Assembly: GCF_022376445.1 (NCBI RefSeq)
Contig: NW_025955215.1
Location: 1 to 56,783, forward strand
Direction: 5' to 3'
Origin: Fomitopsis serialis
Lineage: Eukaryota > Basidiomycota > Agaricomycetes > Polyporales > Fomitopsidaceae
DNA length: 56,783 nt
The position numbers and the translations under genes are program-made. The notes under the pieces were generated by a model, which worked only from the letters and a program-made list of their open reading frames with translations, made no database searches and was not told the DNA's origin. Shown here one piece after another: positions 1-9,746 of this stretch; the stretch's first letter is position 1; every line of letters starts with the position of its first letter.

Positions 1-28
1 ATGCTAATATTCGATGCACCGTGCGTAG

Positions 29-1156
29 GTGCGATGAGTGGTATCATACGCAATGCGTCAACATGCCAGACCTGGAGATCGACTTGGTGGATCAGTTCAT
101 CTGCCCGCTTTGCGTTAAGAGTAAGCCGCTATCATCTCGCGACCGTGCACTCTCTGATCCGTCCACGCCAGACAACCCCCATCTCAGTCTGAAGACCACG
201 TACAAGAAACGTTGCTTCAACGGACTGAAGCATTCAAACCCAGCATCACCTGGTGCCTGCCATCGGCCTGCTCGCGGCACGTACTCCAAGTACTGCTCAG
301 ACGAGTGTGGCATTACGTACATGCAATTTCGCATCAACGCATGGCGAGGTGACAAAGACAGCCTCTGGGAGAGTGTCAAGGAAGCACGCAAGCGGGAGGG
401 CGTCGTCGTCCTTGTGACAGACAGTCATGATAAGGGCGAGAGCAACGGCCACGCCTCCCTGGAGTCCAGTTCAACCGAACCTGTTATGCAGATTGTCAAG
501 CCTGCGCGGACGAAAGTTGAGCGCGAGACCGAACGGCTGAACGGTCTGCTGGATAAGATCTCTATCAGACGTGACGAGCTCAAAAAGAGATGGACGTGGT
601 GCTTTGGCGGGAGAAGCTGGTTGAGCTTGCCGCTGCTCGTGCGGAACAGATGGACGAGTGTGGTTGGGATCAGCGACTTTGCTTCGGCGAAGAGGAGTAT
701 GCAGAGTTCGGTGTGAGCGTGCTGGAGAGCTATGAGGAAGTGGAGCAGGCGACGGCGATGCCATGCAGGTCGACGTTGCGCAGACAGAGGACGGTGAGAT
801 GGTGGTGCAGAGGGCATAGGAAGTGTGCCCGGCATGCTGGGTGAGTGACAACGAACGTAAATTGCATCCATTGCGTTCATTGTTCTGACAAACACTTTGT
901 CAGATGGCAGAAACTCCGTTCGACTGAGGTTGAGTGCGACAGGGACGCTCTCGACGGGGCTCTCCTGAAGCTGACAACACAAGAACGGGAGATTCGCAAG
1001 CGCATCGAGGACGTCATGCATCCAACCGCACAATCCTCTGGCGGGGACCCAGGATCGCCATTGCAGCCCCTGAACGGAAAGACGACAAGCAACGGACAGA
1101 GCAAGTCCAAGGTCAACGGCGACGCTGCCAAGAAGGGGAAGAAGAAGAAGACATAA
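29..1156 (+). CDS. SPP1: COMPASS (Set1C) subunit Spp1/CFP1-like, 5' partial
   Basis: Reader subunit of the Set1 H3K4 methyltransferase complex; the PHD finger of this family binds H3K4me3 in the nucleus. Exons are about 29..840 and 904..1156; the start lies before the window, and an acceptor AG at 27-28 opens the first visible exon. Seen: the second half of a PHD finger (CDEWYHTQC then FICPLC), a Cys-rich stretch (KRCFNG...CSDECG), the VLWREKL and CGWDQRLCFG blocks and the WWC...KCxRHAGWQKLR block typical of Spp1/CFP1, and a Lys-rich end. The reading frame breaks once, at the A5 run 582-586: with a sixth A, ...ELKKEMDVVLWREKL... reads through, as the family expects. An assembly error is more likely than decay because both sides are well conserved. 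Confidence 0.88.
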
Positions 1157-1421
1157 CTGTATCATTGATCTGAATGGTTGTCATTAGTATCGTAAATCCT
1201 TGCTCTCGTGCTTTGCGCTGTCGCCTCTTCCTCGCTCATACGATTCATAGAGTAATCCTCACACTTGCACACTCCATTGTACGCAGACACGATAATATGT
1301 AGCTGATGCGACTGAAACTACGACATGACGAGAGCAAGGACGGCTCCTGGCGTAATGAATCTGCCAATCTCCCGAGCCCGATCCTGGATAACAATGATAC
1401 AAAGCGGAGAGTCTACACTCC

Positions 1422-2030
1422 TCAGTAACCGTCCCCTTCGCCGCCCTCCTTGCAGAATCCCTTCTGCTCGAACAGGACCTGTGCTTCTTCCCGCTTCTTC
1501 TTTGTTGCAATTTCCTGCCTGTGGTAAGGCAAGAGCTCCTCCCACGGCACCTGTCGTAGCGGAACATCGTCCTCCTTGTCCAGATCCTGTAGTGACCGTG
1601 AGTAGTGCTTTGGAATGAAGCATGATGCAATAAACACGCACGACTTCACCAAGTAGTACAACGTTCTCGCCACGGATCAGGAAAAGACCCTTCCATGATT
1701 CTGCGAAGAAATCACGTAGTATATCCTCTCGACGGTGTCTTCGAGGACCAGATTTGCTGCACAGCGAAGGGATGTTCAGTACATACGTCGTTCTTGCGAG
1801 ACGGCGTCACATACCGAACTGTCATATGAGCGCAAAACGCCTTGAAGTTTCCGACCGTCTCGCAGTACAACCAGCATTTTCCCTGGCCGACGCCAGACAG
1901 TGTAGACGAAATGGATTGGTAGGATTAAGTGCTCAGGATGGATGGCTGATCTTGGAGTTTACTTGGGATAGACGTACTGTCGACGCAATCCACAAGCACC
2001 AGACGTTGTGAATGGTATGAGCGAGTCCAT
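1422..2030 (-). CDS. LSM1: LSM1, Sm-like subunit of the Lsm1-7 mRNA decay ring
   Basis: Lsm1 gives the cytoplasmic Lsm1-7 ring its role in decapping and 5'-3' decay of oligoadenylated mRNA. Four exons: 1978..2030, 1815..1882, 1642..1756 and 1422..1586. Seen: N-terminal MDSLIPFTTSG, Sm1 motif with MLVVLRDGRKLQGVLRSYD, ANLVLEDTVERIYY, Sm2 motif LFLIRGENVVLLGEV, then DLDKEDDVPLRQVPW and a charged tail ending in GDGY. All splice junctions are canonical. Each of the first three exons needs one extra base to read through: near 1994-1997, near 1820 (gacag for gaccag) and near 1714-1719. The protein is otherwise strongly conserved, so three dropped bases in the consensus are more likely than a pseudogene. 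It is divergent from the NDUFA5 gene, with about 185 bp between the two starts. Confidence 0.85.
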
Positions 2031-2215
2031 ATCTGTTGATTTGCCCGCCAGGGGCGACAGTCGCGGCGAGAAACGATGAAGCAGGTCGCAGAGGAAATCG
2101 ACTGCGACTGGAACGCACAACACTTCCGGCAAGCGCCCGTGACCCGACGCGGTCGCTTCAGCGCTTCAGCACAGTGCAGTGACGATCCTTCCCACCTCGA
2201 CGTCGACTTCTCACC

Positions 2216-2676
2216 ATGTTCCGTCTTACTCGCCCTCTGCCAACCAGACTCCGGAAGACCACCACTGGGATAACGGGCCTGGAGGTCCACCATGACCCGA
2301 TACCACATTCTCATCCAGACGTACCAGACCACCTTGGAAAGGCTCTCCGCTATCCCTGAGACGTCCGTCTACCGGCAAGGCGTGGAGGCTCTCACAAGGC
2401 ACAAGCTGAACATTGTGCAGGCGTCGGGAGGAAATGTTGCTGAGGTTGAGAAGCAGCTGGACGAGGGTCACATAGAGGAGTCGCTAGACGTCGCGACGGA
2501 TGAAATGAATCTGGTGTCCAAGGTGGTCGAGTGGAAAGCGTAAGTCACCGTCCCAATCATCCCATATCAAGCATTCCAAACTAAGTCTTACGCGCAGGTG
2601 GGAGCCTCTCGTCGAGAAGCCTGAACCCGGGCAGTGGGAGTACTTCGGCAAGACAGCAACTGCATCGTCGTCATGA
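2216..2676 (+). CDS. NDUFA5: NADH:ubiquinone oxidoreductase subunit NDUFA5/B13
   Basis: Accessory subunit of the matrix arm of mitochondrial complex I (ETC_C1_NDUFA5 family). Two exons, 2216..2539 and 2596..2676, joined by a GTAAGT...CAG intron. Seen: Met-Phe-Arg-Leu start with KTTTGITGLEVH, the helical block YQTTLERLSAIPETSVYRQ, KLNIVQASGGNVAEVEKQL, and the family-typical end EWKAWEPLVEKPEPGQWEYFG split by the intron. About 129 residues, the usual fungal length. The frame slips by one base near 2307-2309, where an extra T seems to be present (catt for cat). The ATG at 2216 is chosen because it supplies the conserved N-terminus; the downstream ATG at 2292 would lose it. Confidence 0.88.
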
Positions 2677-3181
2677 ATGTGCTGTGTACGTGTTCCGCGG
2701 GTCCTATGAAGTTCTTCTCAGCTGAGCCGGGCATTGTGCCTGCGGATTTATCCTGATGTAGAGAGGACCGCGAATCGCTTACCATAGTGCATCCTAGAGC
2801 TTTGATCATGCATACCTCGAATTGCAACACTCCACGAGCGATTGAACAATCGGCATCTCGTGCGCAATCAATACTCATCCCTTCAACCATCACTGCAGTG
2901 TATCTAAAATACTGTTCTGAGAGCTTGCGCTTGTAAGCAGTGACCAGTGACTGCTCGTATGTACTGTTGCCCCGCGCGCGACGACAGATATTCATGCTGC
3001 AGACAATAAGGCAACGTACACTGATATGTCACAAATGGGTAGAACATGCTTGATTCCCCTACACAACAATGACAACGGTACTTACCTAGGATAAAATGGC
3101 ATCATACTTATAGATTGGAATGTAGCTTGATGAGCAGGCGTCCAATGCTATGTCATACTTACAGAAGTTGCAAAAAGGTTA
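2677..3181. other. Intergenic, no gene seen
   Basis: About 500 bp between the NDUFA5 stop and the 3' end of the tRNA. Reading frames here are short and show no family motif. The run of T on the minus strand (A5 at 3172-3176 on the plus strand) is the likely Pol III terminator of the tRNA. Confidence 0.6.
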
Positions 3182-3272
3182 CGCTGCCAGCAGGATTTGA
3201 ACCTACGCGGGAAAATCCCAAGTGATAATGAGCAGTTCAAATCACTCGCCTTAACGACTCGGCCATAGCAGC
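3182..3272 (-). tRNA. tRNA-Ser (UGA) with a 9-nt intron
   Basis: Class II tRNA, 91 nt. The acceptor stem GCTGCTA pairs with TGGCAGC (one G-U pair), followed by discriminator G. The D arm contains TGGCCGAG...AAGGC, which is the Pol III A box. The anticodon stem AGTGA pairs perfectly with TCACT, and the loop begins TTTGAA, giving anticodon UGA. A 9-nt intron after position 37 separates the loop from its last base. The long variable arm GGGATTTTCCC and the T arm GTAGG-TTCAAAT-CCTGC (B box) complete the fold. A T5 Pol III terminator lies a few bases downstream. The extra arm and anticodon identify serine. Confidence 0.92.
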
Positions 3273-3391
3273 TTGCCGGACTTATAGCTCAAAGCTAAAC
3301 TAGATCTTGGCCGAACAGACGCGCACTCTGATCGCGGAGCGCTTGACCGACATGATTCTGTTCCGTGCAGTCCAATCCTTCCTCGACGACC

Positions 3392-3852
3392 ATGGCGGCC
3401 ATCGCATTACAGCAGTCTCGCATGCTATGGCCCAGCCTGCGCGTGCCATCTTCTCGGCCTCTGCTGTCCGCGGCTGCGCTGTTACCCGCTTTCCTGCCAC
3501 GGTCATTTGAATGGAGACTACCAAGCTTAGCTTCAGTGCTTGAGCTGTTTCCTCCGTTCCTGCTGGCCGTACCCAAAAAGAAGACTTCGCATTCACGGAA
3601 AGCCATGCGCAGCGCGAACAAAGGTTTAAAGGACAAGCGAAGTATGTTTGCTCTATTGCTCAGACATCTGTCCCCGGTCTCATGAACGTGTCATTGCTAG
3701 ATGTCGTCCACTGTCCAGGTTGTGGCTCGCCGAAACTGGCACACCACCTCTGTCCGGAGTGCTATTCCTCTCTTAACCGGGCGTGGAAAGCAAAATCAAG
3801 ACAAGGAGGTGGCTCGGGTGAAGACATCCCTACGATAGGCATGCACGATTGA
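3392..3852 (+). CDS. MRPL32: Mitochondrial large-subunit ribosomal protein bL32m
   Basis: Structural protein of the mitochondrial 54S ribosomal subunit, 133 residues. Exons 3392..3641 and 3701..3852, phase 1 intron GTATGT...CTAG. Seen: a hydrophobic/Arg N-terminal targeting region, the mature-start motif AVPKKKTSHSRKAMRSANKG typical of bL32, and a zinc ribbon CPGC...CPEC. In yeast and mammals, mature bL32m is released by the m-AAA protease before the VPKKK-like motif; the same cleavage is inferred here. Both exons read cleanly, with no frameshift. The ATG at 3392 is the first in frame after the tRNA and gives a plausible presequence. Confidence 0.92.
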
Positions 3853-3924
3853 CGTTCCTTGGTACGTCGGAACGTTACTATTTCCGAAATGTCTGTATAG
3901 CTCATACCCAACCACTCAGGATAT

Positions 3925-4338
3925 CCCGAACCTTGGATGATTGCCTCACTTGATATGTATTGGGATGCGTGGAGGAGTGTCGCATTGCGCAAGGTCATAC
4001 CAACATCGCACACACCAAACTTTGCAGAAGTACCATTGGGCTTTGTGCATATCCGTCAGATGCTAGCCTGTATATACGTAGTCACTGGTCCCGTCTACTC
4101 CAGAGTCTCGTAGATTACATCATATCGGCAGACTACTGGTGGTCGTCATTACTGCAAGGCATGCACTTCTCCAGCGGTCGACTCTCCGATTAAATATTTA
4201 CACGTGTCTGAGACGAGTCGCACAGAGCGTCTGAACGCGAGGTCGCCGTCGGAAGCGACTGTCCTGATGACCGATCCTCACTTCGAACCGGGTGACCTCG
4301 TCGTGTGGGGAGCGCACAACCAATTGCGGTCATGACCG
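3925..4338 (+). CDS. Possible small two-exon gene or gene remnant, unrecognised
   Basis: Between bL32m and the thiolase two stretches look coding. The first, about 3925..4079, reads EPWMIASLDMYWDAWRSVAL and on to HIRQMLACIY; an AG acceptor precedes it and an ATG lies at 3938. The second, about 4131..4338, reads GGRHYCKACTSPAVDSPIKY and later HFEPGDLVVWGAHNQLRS before a stop. A GTAGTC...GGCAG intron could join them at about 4080-4130. Composition is protein-like, but I recognise no family, and the donor is weak. It could also be 3' UTR read by chance. Confidence 0.28.
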
Positions 4339-4402
4339 ACATGGATATATGCCTACTTATCTAATGCCGGCTATGCGCTATGTAGCATCTCCTCCATCCA
4401 CC

Positions 4403-6088
4403 ATGCTGTCCAGATTGATGATACGCCAGGGCGCAAGCCCACTGACACGTTCGATGGCGACTCAAGCGCGAGGACTCCCTGCTCTCCTCGAAAAGAAGCC
4501 CCATGACGTGGTCATAACGTTCGCGAAGCGTACCGCGATGGCTCGCGCGAGGAAGGGCCAGTTGAAGGACATTCCGGTGGACGAGCTAATGCAGGCTCTC
4601 ATCAAGGTCGGTCCTGGTACCTTGGGCAAGTAAGAGCTTCCTTCTGAATGACCTCCTAGGCGACCCTAGAGCAGACCAAATTAGACCCAGCCAAGCTCGA
4701 AGATATTTGCGTCGGTGCATTTGCTTTGTGCACGCGTACTGCGAATCGGGTTGCTGATTACCGAGCCTTTGTAGGGACGTGCCATCCGCCATCACCGACG
4801 TATATATCTCGAGCTGCAGCCCTTGCCGCTGGAGTACCGGCAGATGTACCTGTCTCTGCTGTCAACCGACTTTGTGGCTCTGGCCTACAGGCTATCAGGA
4901 TCATTGCCAGTGCAATTCAGGCCGGTGACATGACTCTTGGAATGGCCGTAGGTGCTGAGAGCATGTCCCAAAAGTGCGTTTATGTTCCGCACATCATTAC
5001 TGCTGAGCTCATGGTCAATGTCCTGCAGTCCCCGTCCATCCCCGAGATTGTGCCGCCAGTCGATGCTAATTTTCAAGCACACGACTGTGTCCAGCCGATG
5101 GGCTGGACATCTGAGATGGTCGCCCAGACGTACAAGGTCCCGAGACACAAGCAGGACGAGTACGCGTTCATCTCACATAGTCGCGCCGAGAAGGTCTGTT
5201 TCTTGACAAGAGCATGCCTAGTAGCCACTTCGTACTCACCTTCGTCGTTTGCAGGCTACTAAGTCCGGCGTCTTCGCAGACGAGATCATACCGGTCGAGC
5301 TGCGAGGTGCGGTGATTTCGGTTGACGATACCATCCGTCCGGGGACTACGCTCGAGGGACTCTCGAAGTTGAAGTCGTCGTTCCCTGATTGGGGAGATGC
5401 TTCCACGACGGCGGGCAATGCGAGTGGTCTGGGCGATGGTGCCGCGCTCTGCATACTGACGACTCGCGAGCGTGCGGAGAAAGAAGGCTTTGAGATCCTG
5501 GGCAAGTATGTTACCAGCACCTTCGTCGGTGAGTCGCTCAGGGCCGTCAATGTATCTTCGTCGCTCATTGAAGCGCAGGTGTGGAGCCCAAGTACATGGG
5601 CATCGCTCCGGTTGCCGCTGTGTCCAAAGTCCTGTCGCAGGCCGGGTTGTCCAAGGAAGATGTCGATGTGTACGAGGTGAGCCAATTCATTGTACGTAGT
5701 CACACTCCGTGAGGATATTCAACGTCACCTAGATCAACGAGGCATTTGCGTCGCAGTTCGCGTACTGCGTAGAACAGCTGCAGATTCCTATGGACAAGAT
5801 CAACCCGAAGTGAGCATCATTTGCATTCTTCTGTGTTCGTGCTTTGACTCAGAACTTGCGTGTCTAGTGGTGGGTCTATCGCTTTGACACATCCTCTAGG
5901 CATGAGTGAGTCCGACAACACATGCTTTTCGGATAGCATTGTCTAACGCGTATGTTGTAGCTGGCGCACGTCAAGTCGTCACTGGTCTTGCAGAGCTCAG
6001 GCGTAGAGGAGGGAGCATCCTATGCACAAGTATGTGCATCGGCAGCGGGATGGGAGGAGCAGGAGTCTTCGTGAACGAATCTCGTTGA
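4403..6088 (+). CDS. 3-ketoacyl-CoA thiolase (acetyl-CoA acyltransferase)
   Basis: Cleaves 3-ketoacyl-CoA with CoA to acetyl-CoA in fatty-acid beta-oxidation. Nine exons: 4403..4606, 4660..4714, 4775..4973, 5029..5193, 5255..5528, 5579..5676, 5733..5809, 5868..5905 and 5961..6088. Catalytic features seen: nucleophile Cys in NRLCGSGLQ, INEAFA, the His in the C-terminal HPLG motif, and the second Cys in TSMCIGSGMG. The His motif reads ALTHPLGM rather than the common ALGHPLGC. Exon 4 needs one added base in the C4 run 5040-5043 (PRPSPEIV) to stay in frame. The N-terminus (MLSRLMIRQGASPLTRSMATQ) is Arg-rich without acids, like a mitochondrial presequence; I see no clear PTS2 and no C-terminal PTS1, so the compartment is uncertain. 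Confidence 0.93.
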
Positions 6089-6613
6089 CTCTGATTCAGA
6101 AGAGCTGCCTGAGTTAGAGTAGGGACACTACATCAGGCTGAATGGGCGCTGCAGTGTTTTTGCATCGCGTCAGAATGTACCTTCTGCGCTTGCTGGAAAA
6201 CGGGTTCTGTTTTAACTGAGCCTGACGCATGATAACTACTCGGTGCGCATTCTTGTGACTGTACGGCACAAGCCTCAAATTACACTTGGACTCGGACTAC
6301 TATGGACACTGGCAGGTTGGCCGGCGCTTAGGAAGTCCGTCACGCACTTGTCACACTTTGTCATGTCACAGAAGGAGCGATCATCCTTGGGCAAGGCGAG
6401 CGATCTACACAAGCTGTCGTCAAGACTCTCGACGTCCGGACACCTGCATCCCTCCTCAAGGTGTGTATATCGACTCTATGCCGCCCCATCGGGGCTCTGC
6501 TCTGTCGTTCGAAGAGAAACGAGCACAACTAGAGCTGGATGCGCTCCTCTTCAGTCGGATGACGCTCACACGGGCTGACTCTCATCTTCACGTAGGCTCC
6601 TCCGCAAACCAAA
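6089..6613. other. Upstream region of the uS3 gene
   Basis: 525 bp with no supported gene. Short overlapping frames at 6243-6630 show no family motif and run into the uS3 start. A CAC-GTAG acceptor-like site just before the uS3 ATG makes a 5' UTR intron plausible, as is common in fungal ribosomal protein genes, but this is not shown. Confidence 0.5.
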
Positions 6614-7568
6614 ATGGCCACCCAGATTAGCAAGAAGCGCAAGTTCGTCGCCGACGGTGTCTTCCGTGCGGAGCTCAACGACTTCTTTACTCGCGAGCTG
6701 TCCGAGGAGGGTTACTCTGGTTGCGATGTCCGGGTCACCCACGCCCGCACTGAAGTGCGCCTCCATCTGCCATCCGAGTTTAGTCGTCTTGCTGAGCGGA
6801 CCGAACCGTTTAGATCATCATCCGCGCCACCCACACCCAGGAAGTTCTGGGAGAGAAGGGTCGCCGCATCCGTGAGCTTACTGCCCTCGTGCAGAAGCGT
6901 TTCAAGTTCCCTGAGAACTCTCTCGAGCTTTACGCCGAGAAGGTTCAGTACCGTGGTCTCTCCGCTATTGCACAGTGCGAGAGCTTGAGGTACAAGCTCC
7001 TCGGTGGTCTCGCTGTCCGCAGGTGCGTTTGCCCATTCGCTAGATTTGATCAGAGTCTTATCGAGCTTTATTGTAGGGCCTGCTATGGTGTCCTTCGCTT
7101 CGTCATGGAGTCGGGTGCCAAGGGTTGTGAGGTTGTCGTCTCTGGCAAGCTCCGTGCTGCCCGTGCGAAGTCCATGAAGTTCACCGATGGCTTCATGATT
7201 CACTCCGGTCAGCCCGCACTCGACTATGTCGACTACGCCGTCAGGCACGTCATGCTCAGGCAAGGTGTACTTGGTATCAAGGTCAAAATGTACGCACCGT
7301 TGCTTCTTGCCTGATATGGATGACCGCTGACCTCTTGTGCAGCATGAAGGGATGGGACCCCGAGGGCCAGCTTGGTCCCCGCAAGCCTCTTCCCGACTCC
7401 GTCCAGATTCTCGAGCCTCCTCTCGACAAGATCGTTGCGGAGCCCACATCTGAGCAGCGCGAGCCTGCTATCGTCGCCGCACCGGCGCCGCCAGTGGAGG
7501 AGCAGGGTGCCTACCAGGCACCGCCGGATGCGTACTCGCAGTCATACGAGCAGCCGGCTGCGTTCTGA
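6614..7568 (+). CDS. RPS3: 40S ribosomal protein uS3
   Basis: Protein of the 40S head at the mRNA entry site. Exons 6614..6754, 6814..7022, 7077..7289 and 7343..7568, all with canonical junctions and intact frame. Seen: the conserved start [22 protein letters not shown] type II domain with [60 protein letters not shown] and [10 protein letters not shown]. After the conserved [16 protein letters not shown] the tail is Pro/Ala/Gln-rich and ends EQPAAF, a variable region in this family. About 262 residues, near the usual length. The intron-rich but clean structure contrasts with several neighbours that carry one-base breaks. Confidence 0.96.
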
Positions 7569-7901
7569 TGTATGTAGTGGATGACTACGTTGTTGTGTAT
7601 CATGCTGGTCTTCAATTCATGACCATTCACGCTGCATTCCTGCCCTCATTTGTCACTGCGTACTGCTTAAGTAAACGAGTGAGAGATATGCGCTGTCGTA
7701 TGGGAGCACGCAAAGGCGAGCCATCCCACGCATATGTAAATCCAAGCAATGTTCCATTACAGCCCTGTGGGCATTACACGTAGAAGACCGCATTAGAAGA
7801 TACAGAAGCGCGATGAACGTCAATAGTCTAAAGCTACATAAAACCCTGTACAATGTCCAGCCGAGCGAAGTCCATATTCACGAGCACTGCTGTAACCGAT
7901 C

Positions 7902-8828
7902 TCACGCCTTGCCCCCGGAAGTGAGGACGTGCAGCTTGGAGAGGGAGCTGACCAGTGGGACTGCGTAGAACGCGAAGCCAACCCAAACCACTACTCCAGG
8001 ATCAGTGACGTTCGAGGATACACCTTCGTTAAACAACTCACTGATGAAGCCATTGCTTGTAGCGGCAACAAGCTGGGGGGCGTCACTGCCAGTCTTTTTG
8101 ATGTCGTCATTGAAGTCATCAACAGCCTTCGTGAACCACATGTAGAGCACGAGGAAAGAGGTAATGCCTACAAGGACACCGCGTGAGCAAAAGCGACTTC
8201 TGGCAGGGCAGCGCCAGACGTACCAATGATGAAGCCTAGGAAACCGATCCAGGCGGTAGCCCGCTGGATTTGCGGGCGCTCGAACATCACACCGGCTCGA
8301 CCCAGGTATGCACGGTGCGCGGTGAAGGTGAACATGAAAAGGAAGATCACAGTAAGCGCGAGGGAGATGGCGATGAATACGGGTGTAGTGGCCGTCGGCG
8401 CGTCCAGCAGATCCGGTGCATTTGAGGGCAACACAGACAGGTCTAAGAGACATTTAGCTCAGTGCGCAATTGATCAGCAGACGTCCCGCACCGTAAGAGG
8501 GAGAAACCGTGGGCGCGGTGCAGTTCACTATAGCCTTAGCATTAGCCCGTGCACAGGAGCCTGTGAAGCAGTCAGGGTGAGACGAGGTGATATCGCAAGA
8601 CCGGCGGTACGCACCAAGAGCACCAAAGAAGACCGTTGGTCCATCTACAGACGAATTAGATGAACCCGGAGATGTCAGGGCCGTCGACGGCGAGACAGTC
8701 AGGAGAGAGACTTGTGTCGGCAACATCAGCGTTGGTGCCAGGTAGGCGAACAGGATGAGGACTAATGCGGTCACGGCCAGTAAAGGCGCAAGCAGAGTGT
8801 TGATGAATCTCGAGAGACCGGCGATCAT
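7902..8828 (-). CDS. SUR7/PalI-type four-helix plasma membrane protein
   Basis: Four exons, 8615..8828, 8492..8560, 8224..8442 and 7902..8167, all in frame, about 255 residues. An N-terminal membrane helix (PLLAVTALVLILFAYLAPTL) is followed by an outside loop with two Cys (GSCARANAKAIVNC). Then come helices around VFIAISLALTVIFLFMFTF, ATAWIGFLGFIIG-ITSFLVL and VWVGFAFYAVPLVSSL, and a short cytosolic tail. This order and the Cys pair in the first loop fit the SUR7/PalI family, whose members sit in eisosomes or act in ambient-pH signalling. The specific role here is not shown. The gene converges with uS3, with about 330 bp of shared 3' region (7569-7901) holding no other gene. Confidence 0.72.
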
Positions 8829-8949
8829 GGTGTCTGACGTTCGACGTGAAGATACTTGAAGAGCAGGTAGACCAGCTAGAGAGCGTGATACTGAAGGAAG
8901 GACTGGAATTCGTTACCGGAACAAGACGCGTGCACCTGGCTAGATGCTC

Positions 8950-9660
8950 CCAGAGCTAGACGAGGAGGATGAAGTAGTGGAGCGGACATTGCAGACCCAG
9001 GTTATATACGAGAGGGCCACCAGAGAAGAGCTCGCTTGCAATCATCATGATCATTGGGCATTGTAGGCACAATTGCCGAAGAACAATAGCAAGAAGTAAA
9101 CCAGGCCTACCAAACAAGAGACTCGGGGACAAGCAGCACAGGCTTGGACGGTAACGAGGGGCGCCGGGATTTGCCGCAGACACGCTCATTGTTCTCAGTT
9201 CGGAAGAGGCGCCCGTAGTCAATGCTCCTCCATTCCAGTCGAGTGAGGTGAAGGTCGCCAGATGACTCTGGGCCAGTCCAGGCCATGCACTATACACCTG
9301 TCTCCTATTCGAACTGCATCACAGTAGCCATACGACAGCAAGACGCTCTCGCAAGTGCTTGTTGAATCGATGAACTCACCGTCGCCGCGGCGGCAGTACT
9401 GTGCCAACTCGAGTACCAGGCGGTCTTTACATCTTCCTCATGGCTTGTCCTCCGAGTCCAACTTACGCTCTCGTCTGTTTTTCCACGCCATTGTCGGAGT
9501 GTTTTGCGCCGTTGTTGTAACTTGACCAGAACTTGGCGCGGAAGTTAGACTCGGACTCGGCCCACTGCGAAGTGAGATCTCAAGATCCCATCGTGATCGG
9601 GCAGGCGTAGCGGGAAGAGGCTGTTGCACAACACGACCAAACACTGTGCCTCCAATCCGG
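8950..9660 (-). other. Coding-like minus-strand fragments, unassigned
   Basis: Between the SUR7-like gene and MPP10, one minus-strand frame around 9460-9560 reads WAESESNFRAKFWSSYNNGA and continues to VEKQTRA before a GTAAGT donor, which looks like a genuine exon end. Frames further on (about 9100-9300) are also protein-like but I cannot join them without stops. No family is recognised. It may be a small gene with further one-base breaks, or the promoter region shared by the flanking divergent genes. Confidence 0.25.
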
Positions 9661-9746
9661 GTACCAAATTTTGGCTCATTGTGGCTTCGGAGTGGCTGCT
9701 ACTCACGCTCACTTGCACTCCTCTACCGCTTTGAAGCGTATCAAAA

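Noticed and set aside
582..592. Programmed -1 frameshift in Spp1
   Set aside because: There is no slippery heptamer or downstream structure, and similar one-base breaks occur in many neighbouring genes, so an error is simpler.
6243..6630. Two overlapping plus-strand frames before uS3
   Set aside because: No domain or splice support; likely promoter and 5' UTR of uS3.
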